Below are positions 1 through 5,827 of a stretch of DNA of 5,827 bases, piece after piece. The translations under genes and the position numbers were made by a program. Each line of letters starts with the position of its first letter. Within the stretch, counting starts at the first letter, position 1. Below the pieces are notes generated by a model. The model made no database searches. It was not told the DNA's origin and was given only the letters and a program-made list of their open reading frames with translations. The stretch comes from Candidatus Poseidoniales archaeon (GTDB taxonomy: Archaea > Thermoplasmatota > Poseidoniia > Poseidoniales > Poseidoniaceae), in NCBI GenBank assembly GCA_012959845.1, contig DUCL01000187.1, positions 8,838 to 14,664 of the forward strand. Reading direction: 5' to 3'.

Positions 1-1
1 G

Positions 2-2839
2 GCAGCCGCCCAAATGATTCATAGTAATTGGATTTGGTCTGCAAGTGGCGACTTAACGATTAATGGAAATACATTAGAGATGGATGGTGTTGGAAATTCA
101 GAGGCTATTGGTACATTGTCGGTCATCTTGCCAGTTAATGCACTACCAGCAAGACATACTTTTCAAAATAATGACTCAATGTTGGTCGACCATGATTTAT
201 TGTTTACTTTGCAAGTGGTTCAAGTTCATAGAGCAGAGGCAACTATTCTTTCACCACTTCCTGAAATAGGCGAAGAAATTGTTTCAATGAATGTTAGTGA
301 GTCTCAGCGAATATTATTGCGACTTGAAAACCCTGGAAATGGTCAAGATGAGTATATTCTCAGCGCTGTTTCAGTTGCCGGTGCTGGAATGGCATCTGCC
401 CCAGAGGTAGATTTCCAACTATACAATCCTCAGAGGACCTTAGGTGCTCTTGCAACTACAATTGCGACAGTAGATGTCACATTATCTCAAGAGATACCTG
501 CGCAAACGCCATTCCAATTAGCATTTACATGGCAATCGATTATCAATGAATCTGCCATTGCTACGGTGTATATGGATGTTGAAGCCGAGCCAGACCACCA
601 ATGGGATTTAGATTTGCAAGGCGGCCATACAATCAATGTGACTCCTTCTCAATTACTTGAATTGAATATTACATTGACAAATATCGGCAATTCAATAGAC
701 AATATCACTATGAAGCCAAGTTTTTCAATGTCATATTCTGGAAATGATGCCTCATCTTGGAGTGCTCAAGAGGTTAGTAGTGGCATAGTTGAGATTAACG
801 CGACAAAAAATATTGTATTGCCAGTTAGCATACCTTCTGATACATGGGCTGGAACTGAAGCTACTATGACTATTGATTTGTATAGCGGGGCTTTGATGAT
901 TGGTCAAACTATTGTCAACATTACTGTTGATCATGTATCTGGATGGCGATTTAATCTCAGCCAAACCTCACTAGAAGTTGTTCCTGAGGGACAAAATATC
1001 ACACTAACAGTACAGCAATTAGGCAATTCACCCGAATCGCCTTGGTTCACAAAGGCAGGGCAGGGGTGGATGGTTGAGATTCCATCTAATGGCAGTGTAA
1101 TAGAACCGGGACAAATGTCCACTATCACAGTATTTGTCACTCCGCCGGTTGAGTCAGTTGCTGGAGAAGTTGGAGTATTGAGATTGCGTATTTCAGATTC
1201 GGATGGGTCCGGCTCTATTGTTGAAGAAATTCCTGTTCGCGTCGGTGCTGCCCCTAATATCAACATTGAGCATAGCGGTATTTGGATGCTATCGCAGACT
1301 GGTGGTTTGCCTACAGCATGGGTCAATAACCTCGGAAATGATGTTTCTATCCTCCAGTTAAGTGTTAGTGGATTGCCAAGCGGCTGGGAAGTATCTGGTG
1401 ACTCACAGATGGTAATTGCTCCACGGCAATCATTAGGCATTCCAATTAATCTAATTCCAGATGCCAATTGGGATGGGCAACGTTTCCTTGTATCGATAGA
1501 AATTACTCATCCGACTCTTGGCCTTCATTCATATGATATTGAAGTAGAGGCAAGCGAAGTTGCATTTACTTCATCCCCAGTACTATTTGGAATAGAGGGT
1601 CAACAACTATCCGTATCACTTAATTCCGATTTACAACTATCAAGTTCGGATTCATTCCAGCAGCAAGGAAATACACTTAGTTTTACATTGGGAACATCAT
1701 CTAATGATATAATACTGGACCAACCTAATTCTCAAACACCGTTGAAGGTTTACGTGAGTGGTCAAGCACTTCCTAATGTTACAGTGGATTGTTCATTGAA
1801 TAGCAACTCATTTGAAAATCTCGGTAGAATTGAATTGAGTGGCAGTGTTGGTGATTGCTCAATGTTTGCGTCACAGGATGAATCTCTCCATGCCACTATG
1901 ATGATTGTAACTGATTCTGGTGAGAAGGTGGAATTACTACAACAAACGATTGTTATTGGTGCAGGGCAAAATGCTACTGTTGAAGCAAATATTAGCGGTT
2001 GGGTTCCATCGGCAGGAACTGTGAAAATAACATTGTTAATCGTTGATAGTTATGGACGAACACTATCAGAGGAAAGTGTCACAACAATCTCAAGAGCAAG
2101 TGGATGGAATATTGGAATTCACTCATTTAATGCAGAAGGAGATATCCTAATTGGAATTCAAAGAGCACCGACATATGAAAGACTTGTAAATACAATTTGT
2201 CAAGTTAATGTAAAAACAGATAAGGGTGACTGGGAAGTTACAAAAATAATTGATATCACTGCTTCTGAATATGCCCCTACAATCAAAATCAATAACCCTG
2301 GTGTTCTAAAAACTGACATGAAATTAACTGCAACTCTTTCTTGTGAACAGCCGTATGATATTGATGATAATTTGGAAGATGATGTAATGAGCACTTTTTA
2401 CAAGGAAGATTCAATTATAGTCATAGAAAGTAGCGACCTTGTCTTTGCGGTTAGTTTGGCATCATTACTGATAATAATCGCGTGGTTCGCTGGCCTGTTC
2501 AAGGCAAGTTCCACTGAAACCTCTACTAAACCATTGACCAGTTCACAACGGCAAAAATCAACTGCTGAAACAGATGCTGATTCGCCAACAAATGATTTGG
2601 CCGCAAAGCAAGTGAGTGTTGATGATGAAATAACTATACATTCCGAAGATGATGAAATACCTGTACAAAATATCAAGGCTGATTTAGATATGATCGAAGT
2701 CATCGAAGAACCTGTGTCCGAAGATACTTCAGCACTCGGCCGTTTTGCTAGTTTGAGGAGTGAAATCCATGGTGATGAGGACATAGAAGCACCTTCTGGA
2801 CCTATTGAAGATAGAATGGATGATTTCTTTGACAATTAA
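2..2839 (+). CDS. Large Ig-like-repeat cell-surface protein, C-terminal membrane anchor (5' partial)
   Basis: This is the C-terminal part of a very large envelope protein. The frame is open to the left edge and there is no signal peptide near the first Met (base 14), so the true start lies upstream. Residues are numbered from that Met. Most of the protein is beta-rich with repeated Ig-like/CARDB-type modules. Conserved cores are NPGN (106-109), TNIGN (223-227), LGN (336-338) and NNLGN (438-442), followed by 'GW' turns such as SGWEVSG. Modules run roughly 60-195, 197-310, 311-412, 415-515, 516-695 and 698-806. Sequons (NIT, NVS, NAT, NGS) are frequent, suggesting N-glycosylation. The only four cysteines lie near the membrane: C593/C615 and C729/C777, plausibly two disulfides. 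A hydrophobic helix at 809-829 is followed by a 112-residue, Ser/Thr-rich then strongly acidic tail, which should be cytoplasmic. The protein is an adhesin or surface-layer-like scaffold by architecture; ligand and exact role are unknown. It may share a transcript with the next gene. Confidence 0.85.
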   Translation, partial: AAAQMIHSNWIWSASGDLTINGNTLEMDGVGNSEAIGTLSVILPVNALPARHTFQNNDSMLVDHDLLFTLQVVQVHRAEATILSPLPEIGEEIVSMNVSESQRILLRLENPGNGQDEYILSAVSVAGAGMASAPEVDFQLYNPQRTLGALATTIATVDVTLSQEIPAQTPFQLAFTWQSIINESAIATVYMDVEAEPDHQWDLDLQGGHTINVTPSQLLELNITLTNIGNSIDNITMKPSFSMSYSGNDASSWSAQEVSSGIVEINATKNIVLPVSIPSDTWAGTEATMTIDLYSGALMIGQTIVNITVDHVSGWRFNLSQTSLEVVPEGQNITLTVQQLGNSPESPWFTKAGQGWMVEIPSNGSVIEPGQMSTITVFVTPPVESVAGEVGVLRLRISDSDGSGSIVEEIPVRVGAAPNINIEHSGIWMLSQTGGLPTAWVNNLGNDVSILQLSVSGLPSGWEVSGDSQMVIAPRQSLGIPINLIPDANWDGQRFLVSIEITHPTLGLHSYDIEVEASEVAFTSSPVLFGIEGQQLSVSLNSDLQLSSSDSFQQQGNTLSFTLGTSSNDIILDQPNSQTPLKVYVSGQALPNVTVDCSLNSNSFENLGRIELSGSVGDCSMFASQDESLHATMMIVTDSGEKVELLQQTIVIGAGQNATVEANISGWVPSAGTVKITLLIVDSYGRTLSEESVTTISRASGWNIGIHSFNAEGDILIGIQRAPTYERLVNTICQVNVKTDKGDWEVTKIIDITASEYAPTIKINNPGVLKTDMKLTATLSCEQPYDIDDNLEDDVMSTFYKEDSIIVIESSDLVFAVSLASLLIIIAWFAGLFKASSTETSTKPLTSSQRQKSTAETDADSPTNDLAAKQVSVDDEITIHSEDDEIPVQNIKADLDMIEVIEEPVSEDTSALGRFASLRSEIHGDEDIEAPSGPIEDRMDDFFDN
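2432..2506 (+). other. Transmembrane anchor of the surface protein
   Basis: Codons 807-831 encode a hydrophobic stretch, core 809-829, rich in Leu, Ile, Ala and Phe. It is preceded by Glu-Ser-Ser-Asp and followed at once by Lys830. It is the only membrane-length hydrophobic segment in the visible protein. With the glycosylation-type sequons all on its N-terminal side, it predicts an outside N-terminus and an inside C-terminus (type I-like single pass). Confidence 0.8.
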
Positions 2840-2867
2840 GCACGTCTGATTAACTACGCAAGTCCTT

Positions 2868-3584
2868 ATGGCACTCGCACTGCCGCCGGAGAATATGGAT
2901 GTCTCTGACCACGGCAATACCACTACTGCATTTAGCACAATAGATGCATTTGATGGGCAAAAGGCACTGAAGGTTATTGATGCCCTTGAAAATTGCCGTA
3001 GCGGTGATAACTCAAATTGGAATGCGCTTATCAATAGCGATGATTTATTGAGAGCAAAACTACGTGTACAAGGTTTGGACACTCCAGAGGATAGAGCATC
3101 TGTGAATTGGGATGATGCCACATTACTATTCGTATCATGTATGGAAGAAAATAATTCAGGACAGAAATATTCTTTGGGTGATGGGAGAATTAGGGACCGT
3201 TTTGGTAGATTTCCTTGGGGCGATGGCTCATCGCTAAATTACCTGCTGGAATTTATTCGACCACCATTAACAAATATGGCGATAGTAGACAGAATTGACT
3301 GCGAAGAAATAGTTGATTTGTTGCAAAAACTAACCGGTCAATGTGGTGAAGAAAAAGTTGGCCATACAAATTATCAAAATGGAAAGAATGGATTGGATAT
3401 CCGTGGTTTTCTAGATAGTGGAGAGGTTTACACTCTTAGAAAGGGCTTAGCAGGAAGAGGTTGGGGAGTATCGAGCGAAGAGCCACTCGATGGGGGGGTT
3501 AGAGATGTTGTCAAGCACCTATCCACCATTCTAAAGGCAGCAGAGCGAAATGGCGTTGGAATAGTGCTTCGGTATCATTACTGA
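2868..3584 (+). CDS. Uncharacterised soluble protein, 238 aa
   Basis: I do not recognise the family. No signal peptide or membrane segment is visible, so it is probably cytosolic. The fold looks mixed alpha/beta: a helical part around 30-65, a central stretch at 104-120 with two Gly-Asp-Gly motifs flanking basic and aromatic residues (RDRFGRFPW), a helix near 144-157 (EEIVDLLQKL), a glycine-rich turn at 194-200 (LAGRGWG) and an amphipathic helix near 211-228 before a short hydrophobic C-terminus ending RYHY. There are four Cys (43, 91, 145, 159), not arranged as an obvious metal-binding knuckle. The ATG at 2868 is the first in frame; Met10 (base 2895) is an alternative, and neither has a good Shine-Dalgarno site. 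The gene lies 28 bp after the surface-protein stop, so co-transcription is possible. A G7 run at 3492-3498 falls in the coding sequence, but the frame stays open for 28 more codons to a stop beside the purC end, so a frameshift is not suspected. Coding status is fairly secure; function is unknown. Confidence 0.75.
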   Translation: MALALPPENMDVSDHGNTTTAFSTIDAFDGQKALKVIDALENCRSGDNSNWNALINSDDLLRAKLRVQGLDTPEDRASVNWDDATLLFVSCMEENNSGQKYSLGDGRIRDRFGRFPWGDGSSLNYLLEFIRPPLTNMAIVDRIDCEEIVDLLQKLTGQCGEEKVGHTNYQNGKNGLDIRGFLDSGEVYTLRKGLAGRGWGVSSEEPLDGGVRDVVKHLSTILKAAERNGVGIVLRYHY

Positions 3585-3589
3585 ATATT

Positions 3590-4495
3590 TCAGAACTGTT
3601 TCGATGTGAGGCGCTCATACATTGAAGAATACAAATTGGCAGTTTGGTCGATTACATTTTGCGGTAATGCTGGAATAGGTGGCTCCTCTGTCCCATTATC
3701 TCTTGCCGCTTTGAGAGATGCTTGATGTCCTGTTTCGATGTAATGGGTTCGAACAGATTCTTTTGAAAGTTCAATACATTCACCGTTCGCATAAGCTTCA
3801 GCATCCCACCAACGGTCTTCATCGAGAGTGCCGAATGTATCAACCAATACCACCTTTCGGCCAGGCCCTAAGGCGAATTCTTTCTTGCCATCAACATGAA
3901 TTAATCCATTTTTTGCAGCCTCACGCTCAATCAAGGCATCAACTTTGAGGACTGCATCAAAGATAGCATCGAGTTCCTCTGCTGTAATATTGGATATCTC
4001 TAGGGCTTCTTTGTTTGATATATTGCGATCAAAGGCTTCGAATTTGGTCGTGACTTCTAAGAATGGTGTTGCTAGTTTGGCTCCGTATTCGCAATCAGGT
4101 GATACACCAAGTTGCAGAGCAGTAAGTTCACCACGTTGGAAACGTCGCCAAGCAGAACCTGAAAGATAATGCCGGCAAATAATCTCCAATGGTACGAAGA
4201 CCCATTCCATGTCTTGAGGAATCATACCAGGCTCTTTGATGACCTCCACTTTACGAACGAGGCAACGGTCAGCGGCATTCACTTCAACTAAATGTGTGCC
4301 ACATATGCCCTCTTCTTCAATCAGTTTGAACCAATGAGCAGTGGTGCGATTAAGGGATTCACCTTTTCGTGGAATCAATGAGGGAATGATTTGGTCGAAA
4401 ACTGATATTTGATTTGTAAATCTAAATTCAAGAATATCTGGGTCATCTGTTGACCAAACTTGCTTGACCTTACCTTGATAGAGCATTTCTCCCAT
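3590..4495 (-). CDS. purC: Phosphoribosylaminoimidazole-succinocarboxamide synthase (SAICAR synthetase)
   Basis: This cytosolic purine-biosynthesis enzyme joins CAIR and aspartate, using ATP, to form SAICAR. Family motifs appear in order: nucleotide-binding GKVKQVW (8-14), SVFDQ (31-35), NRTTAHWF (49-56), the hallmark VPLEIICRHYLSGSAW (101-116), TTKFEAFDRNIS (149-160), the DxKxE motif as D202-K204-E206, and SKESVRTHY (244-252). At 218-230 the usual 'DE..(T)PDSSRFW' segment reads VDTFGTLDEDRWW: the first Asp and the Arg (R228) are kept, but Thr replaces the Glu after the Asp. At 301 aa it is longer than compact bacterial PurC (about 240 aa) and closer to the roughly 300-aa yeast-type length, with an extended C-terminus. 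The ATG at 4495 is chosen; Met4 (4486) is possible because GGAG falls between the two ATGs but very close to the second. It lies 66 nt downstream of the aIF6 stop on the same strand, so the two may share a transcript. Confidence 0.95.
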   Translation of the reverse strand: MGEMLYQGKVKQVWSTDDPDILEFRFTNQISVFDQIIPSLIPRKGESLNRTTAHWFKLIEEEGICGTHLVEVNAADRCLVRKVEVIKEPGMIPQDMEWVFVPLEIICRHYLSGSAWRRFQRGELTALQLGVSPDCEYGAKLATPFLEVTTKFEAFDRNISNKEALEISNITAEELDAIFDAVLKVDALIEREAAKNGLIHVDGKKEFALGPGRKVVLVDTFGTLDEDRWWDAEAYANGECIELSKESVRTHYIETGHQASLKAARDNGTEEPPIPALPQNVIDQTANLYSSMYERLTSKQF

Positions 4496-4561
4496 GACCT
4501 ATTGCCAGTGACAGCAGCCTTTGAACATTTCACTAGTTATCCAATTGGAATAATTGCGAAT

Positions 4562-5224
4562 TCAAATTAATCCTAGTGCATCTTCAACTCGGTTCAATTC
4601 CGGACCTGTAGTTTCATTGCCTGAAACAGCACCAAGATTTGAGGCACAAACACCAGCACCGACATATGGAGAACCAAACGAAACAGTTCCAACCATTGGC
4701 GGAACTCCTAAAATTTCCTCAATTAGCACTACCTCTTCTGAAGTAACATCGGGATGGAGTAGAACGCCTTGGTCATTTGTTACACCAAGAGAGCCCACTA
4801 CATCATGACCAGCGATTGTTGAAACAACTACAGGAACGCCCATTACTTCTGACATTATCTCCAAACCGGCTCCAGGGATGCTCGGGGAGGCAACAATTCC
4901 ATTTTCATTGACAAGGATTAAGTTACCTGCGGTGTTAACACCACCCTCCATCACCACTACATCACCGAATGATGTTAAAACATCAATATCACGCTCTGTA
5001 GCAATATCTGCTACTGCCATACCTTTGCTATTACCTGCAACAAGTGCTCCAACTAAATTTGAACCGCCGATTGAGATGGCACACATTTCAAGTGAGAGTG
5101 AGTGTTCAATGATCTCAAGTACTGGTTTTGGAAGTTCTGGTGGATGTAAAACTACGTTACCGATAGTCGCTAAATGGATTCCCACTTGGTCGCTGCCGAA
5201 GATATTAGCGGTGTCAATTGGCAT
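4562..5224 (-). CDS. eif6: Translation initiation factor 6 (aIF6), ribosome anti-association factor
   Basis: aIF6 binds the large ribosomal subunit and prevents premature joining with the small subunit; the eukaryotic homologue eIF6 also acts in 60S maturation. The 220-aa product has the family's normal length and its five-fold pseudo-repeat, each unit carrying a 'GNLxxxNxxGxxxxP...E...LGV' pattern: for example GSNLVGALVAGNSKG, NTAGNLILVNENG, GSLGVTNDQGVLLHP and SPYVGAGVCASNLGA. It ends with the conserved TTGPELNRVEDAL. I chose the ATG at 5224 (MPIDTANIFGSDQVG). A TTG three codons upstream (5233) is in frame, but the ATG gives the expected family N-terminus. No clear Shine-Dalgarno site is present. 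A weak TATA-like TTAGATA (minus strand, 5259-5253), about 30 nt upstream of the ATG, would give a nearly leaderless mRNA. The gene follows the 23S-5S unit on the same strand and precedes purC. Confidence 0.95.
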   Translation of the reverse strand: MPIDTANIFGSDQVGIHLATIGNVVLHPPELPKPVLEIIEHSLSLEMCAISIGGSNLVGALVAGNSKGMAVADIATERDIDVLTSFGDVVVMEGGVNTAGNLILVNENGIVASPSIPGAGLEIMSEVMGVPVVVSTIAGHDVVGSLGVTNDQGVLLHPDVTSEEVVLIEEILGVPPMVGTVSFGSPYVGAGVCASNLGAVSGNETTGPELNRVEDALGLI

Positions 5225-5296
5225 TGCTATCAAACCGCCCCACCGCCTGCACTATCTAAGCATTGATGATGAACTGGCACGAATTTCGCTTCAAAA

Positions 5297-5308
5297 TCAA
5301 TTAATTGA
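5297..5308. repeat. Perfect 12-bp AT-rich palindrome upstream of aIF6
   Basis: TCAATTAATTGA is a perfect 12-bp palindrome, lying between the rRNA terminator-like hairpin and the aIF6 start (73 bp upstream of the ATG). It could be a TATA-region element for aIF6 or a dimeric regulator site. In AT-rich spacer DNA a palindrome of this size can also arise by chance, so the regulatory reading is tentative. Confidence 0.35.
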
Positions 5309-5322
5309 AATCAACAAAACGC

Positions 5323-5357
5323 AAAAAAGGCCGCAACTCCAAAATGGAGAAGCGGCC
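5323..5357 (-). terminator. Hairpin plus U6 tract ending the 23S-5S transcript
   Basis: On the minus strand, GGCCGC (5357-5352) pairs with GCGGCC (5334-5329). Inside, CTCCA (5349-5345) pairs with TGGAG (5341-5337) around a 3-nt loop. A symmetric 2x2 internal loop (UU/UU) separates the two stems. Six T residues (5328-5323) follow immediately on this strand only, so the signal points to transcripts coming from 5S. It resembles a bacterial intrinsic terminator. Archaeal RNA polymerase responds mainly to the U-tract, so the hairpin may instead protect or process the 3' end. Confidence 0.75.
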
Positions 5358-5362
5358 AAGCG

Positions 5363-5378
5363 CCCTACCGAAGTAGAG
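5363..5378 (-). other. cUUCGg tetraloop hairpin in the 5S trailer
   Basis: On the minus strand CTAC (5376-5373) and GTAG (5368-5365) flank the loop UUCG. The stem extends by one U-G and one C-G pair to 5378/5363, for 6 bp in all. The C(UUCG)G loop is an exceptionally stable RNA tetraloop. It sits between the 5S 3' end and the terminator hairpin, so it is probably a 3' trailer structure for processing or for blocking exonucleases. Confidence 0.6.
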
Positions 5379-5408
5379 TTTGAGGATAGACTTCCGAGTG
5401 AAAGAAGA

Positions 5409-5529
5409 GGGGCACAGTGACATCCTTTCCCGTGGACTCTCGTACCACAGTATTGGGATTGACGCAGGAGGGCTTGACTTCCGGGTTCGAAATGGGACCG
5501 GGTAAACTCCTCCGCTATGACCGTGCACC
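5409..5529 (-). rRNA. rrf: 5S ribosomal RNA
   Basis: The minus strand reads as a complete 5S rRNA of about 121 nt, a structural RNA of the large subunit's central protuberance. Conserved segments include the helix II/III region with CCCAUUUCGAACCCGGAAG and the following CAAGCC, then CUCCUGCG. The termini pair as helix I: GCACGGU (5526-5520) with the complementary 3' strand (5412-5406 side of the stem begins at 5412 and continues inward), plus two G-C pairs beyond a U-C mismatch that fix the ends near 5529 and 5409. It lies about 112 nt downstream of 23S rRNA, probably in the same transcript. End positions may be off by a few nucleotides. Open frames over this region are spurious. Confidence 0.93.
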
Positions 5530-5559
5530 CATCTTCCTTCGAATCGGATATCTGGGTGC
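5525..5559 (-). other. Stem joining the 5S leader to the 5S 5' end
   Basis: On the minus strand GCACCCA (5559-5553) is perfectly complementary to TGGGTGC (5531-5525), with 21 nt between. A short inner TCC/GGA pairing closes an 8-nt loop, GATTCGAA. The 3' arm contains the first nucleotides of mature 5S rRNA, including part of helix I, so this precursor fold competes with mature 5S folding. It also shares 5557-5559 with the neighbouring hairpin. Confidence 0.5.
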
Positions 5560-5575
5560 GACGTAAAACGTCGCA
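5557..5575 (-). other. 8-bp hairpin in the 23S-5S spacer
   Basis: TGCGACGT (5575-5568 on the minus strand) and ACGTCGCA (5564-5557) form a perfect 8-bp stem with a 3-nt UUU loop. It lies in the internal transcribed spacer between 23S and 5S rRNA and is a candidate processing or insulating structure. Confidence 0.6.
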
Positions 5576-5634
5576 AATGAATTGGCATTAACTATTAGAC
5601 GAAGGGCACTCATGGTGCGGTCGTACTATACACG

Positions 5635-5641
5635 AAAAAAA
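5635..5641 (-). promoter_or_regulatory. T7 tract immediately after 23S rRNA
   Basis: The minus strand has seven consecutive T residues directly after the last recognisable 23S sequence. Oligo-U tracts are the main intrinsic termination signal for archaeal RNA polymerase, so this could terminate part of the 23S transcripts before 5S. It could equally be a single-stranded processing site. There is no strong hairpin directly upstream outside the 23S fold itself. Confidence 0.35.
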
Positions 5642-5827
5642 GATGCTCGAACATTAGTGCTGCTGGACTGAACACGTCGCCGAAGCTTCATGCTTACATC
5701 CGCAGTCTATCATCTCGTCTTTTACGAGCGTTCTGAGGTGTTTCGTCTTTGGGGTGGCTTCGAGCTTAGATGCTTTCAGCTCTTATCCGTCAGGGCGTGG
5801 CTACCCAGCATTGCCTTGTCAGACAAC
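5642..5827 (-). rRNA. rrl: 23S ribosomal RNA, 3' end (partial)
   Basis: The minus strand carries the last 190 nt or so of large-subunit rRNA (the domain VI end); the rest runs off the right edge. The nearly universal GCUGAAAGCAUCUAAG lies at 5780-5765, preceded by GGAUAAGA and followed by CUCGAAGCC. Further on, the conserved GACGAGAUGAUAGACU segment and the terminal CAGCAGCACUAAU correspond to the end of other 23S molecules (E. coli has GGUACUAAU about 20 nt before its 3' end). The exact 3' terminus is uncertain, within roughly 5630-5645. No mobile insertion or intron is visible in this part. Confidence 0.95.

Noticed and set aside
931..1467. 178-codon minus-strand open frame inside the surface-protein gene.
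   Set aside because: The opposite strand encodes clear Ig-like modules throughout; this frame has no family-like features.
2398..3121. Two minus-strand open frames (2398-2835 and 2729-3121).
   Set aside because: They are antisense shadows of the surface-protein tail and the 238-aa gene; Ser-rich composition mirrors the acidic codons on the plus strand.
3492..3498. G7 homopolymer in the 238-aa gene as a phase-variation or frameshift site.
   Set aside because: The reading frame is intact across it and ends at a sensible stop; a single short run without other evidence is not enough.
5225..5233. TTG at 5233 as the aIF6 start.
   Set aside because: The ATG at 5224, three codons downstream, gives an N-terminus matching the family, and the TTG has no better ribosome-binding context.
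4878..5420. 180-codon plus-strand open frame.
   Set aside because: It is antisense to aIF6, with low-complexity Ser/Thr/Pro composition typical of a shadow frame, and runs into 5S.
5301..5588. 95-codon minus-strand open frame over the 5S gene and its flanks.
   Set aside because: It lies mostly on 5S rRNA and structured spacers, which fully explain the sequence.
5525..5605. Possible tRNA in the 23S-5S spacer: GCGAC/GTCGC stem with a 7-nt loop GUUUUAC resembling a Lys anticodon loop, plus a TTCGAA nearby.
   Set aside because: No consistent D-arm, T-arm or acceptor stem can be drawn; the TTCGAA has no 5-bp T stem and overlaps the 5S leader stem. The hairpin is better read as an 8-bp stem with a UUU loop.

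Overview
The window looks like archaeal chromosome, most probably from a marine Group II euryarchaeon (Poseidoniales-like) or a relative. This is inferred, not proven. The pointers are an archaeal-type translation factor aIF6, a 23S/5S rRNA pair with no 16S visible, a very large Ig-like surface protein anchored by a single C-terminal membrane segment with an acidic cytoplasmic tail, AT-leaning protein genes, and start codons without clear Shine-Dalgarno sites.

Layout. Plus strand, left part: the 3' portion of a giant cell-surface protein gene (open at the left edge, ends 2839), then after 28 bp an unrecognised 238-codon gene (2868-3584). Minus strand, right part, in transcription order from the right edge: the 3' end of 23S rRNA (edge to about 5642), a spacer of about 112 nt, 5S rRNA (about 5529-5409), a trailer with two hairpins and a U6 tract (ending 5323), then aIF6 (5224-4562) and purC (4495-3590). 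The two blocks converge: the stop codons of the 238-aa gene and purC are separated by only 5 bp.

Function. The minus-strand block is informational and housekeeping: large-subunit rRNAs, the factor that binds the large subunit and blocks premature subunit joining (aIF6), and SAICAR synthetase of purine biosynthesis. The plus-strand block is envelope-related (the surface protein) plus a cytosolic protein of unknown role that may be co-transcribed with it.

No mobile elements, CRISPR arrays or tRNA genes are supported. The least ordinary parts are non-coding: a 23S-5S spacer with two overlapping, mutually exclusive hairpins, one of which sequesters the 5' end of 5S rRNA; a T7 tract right after 23S; and a bacterial-looking hairpin-plus-U-tract terminator after 5S. 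I do not see convincing evidence of a wholly new system.
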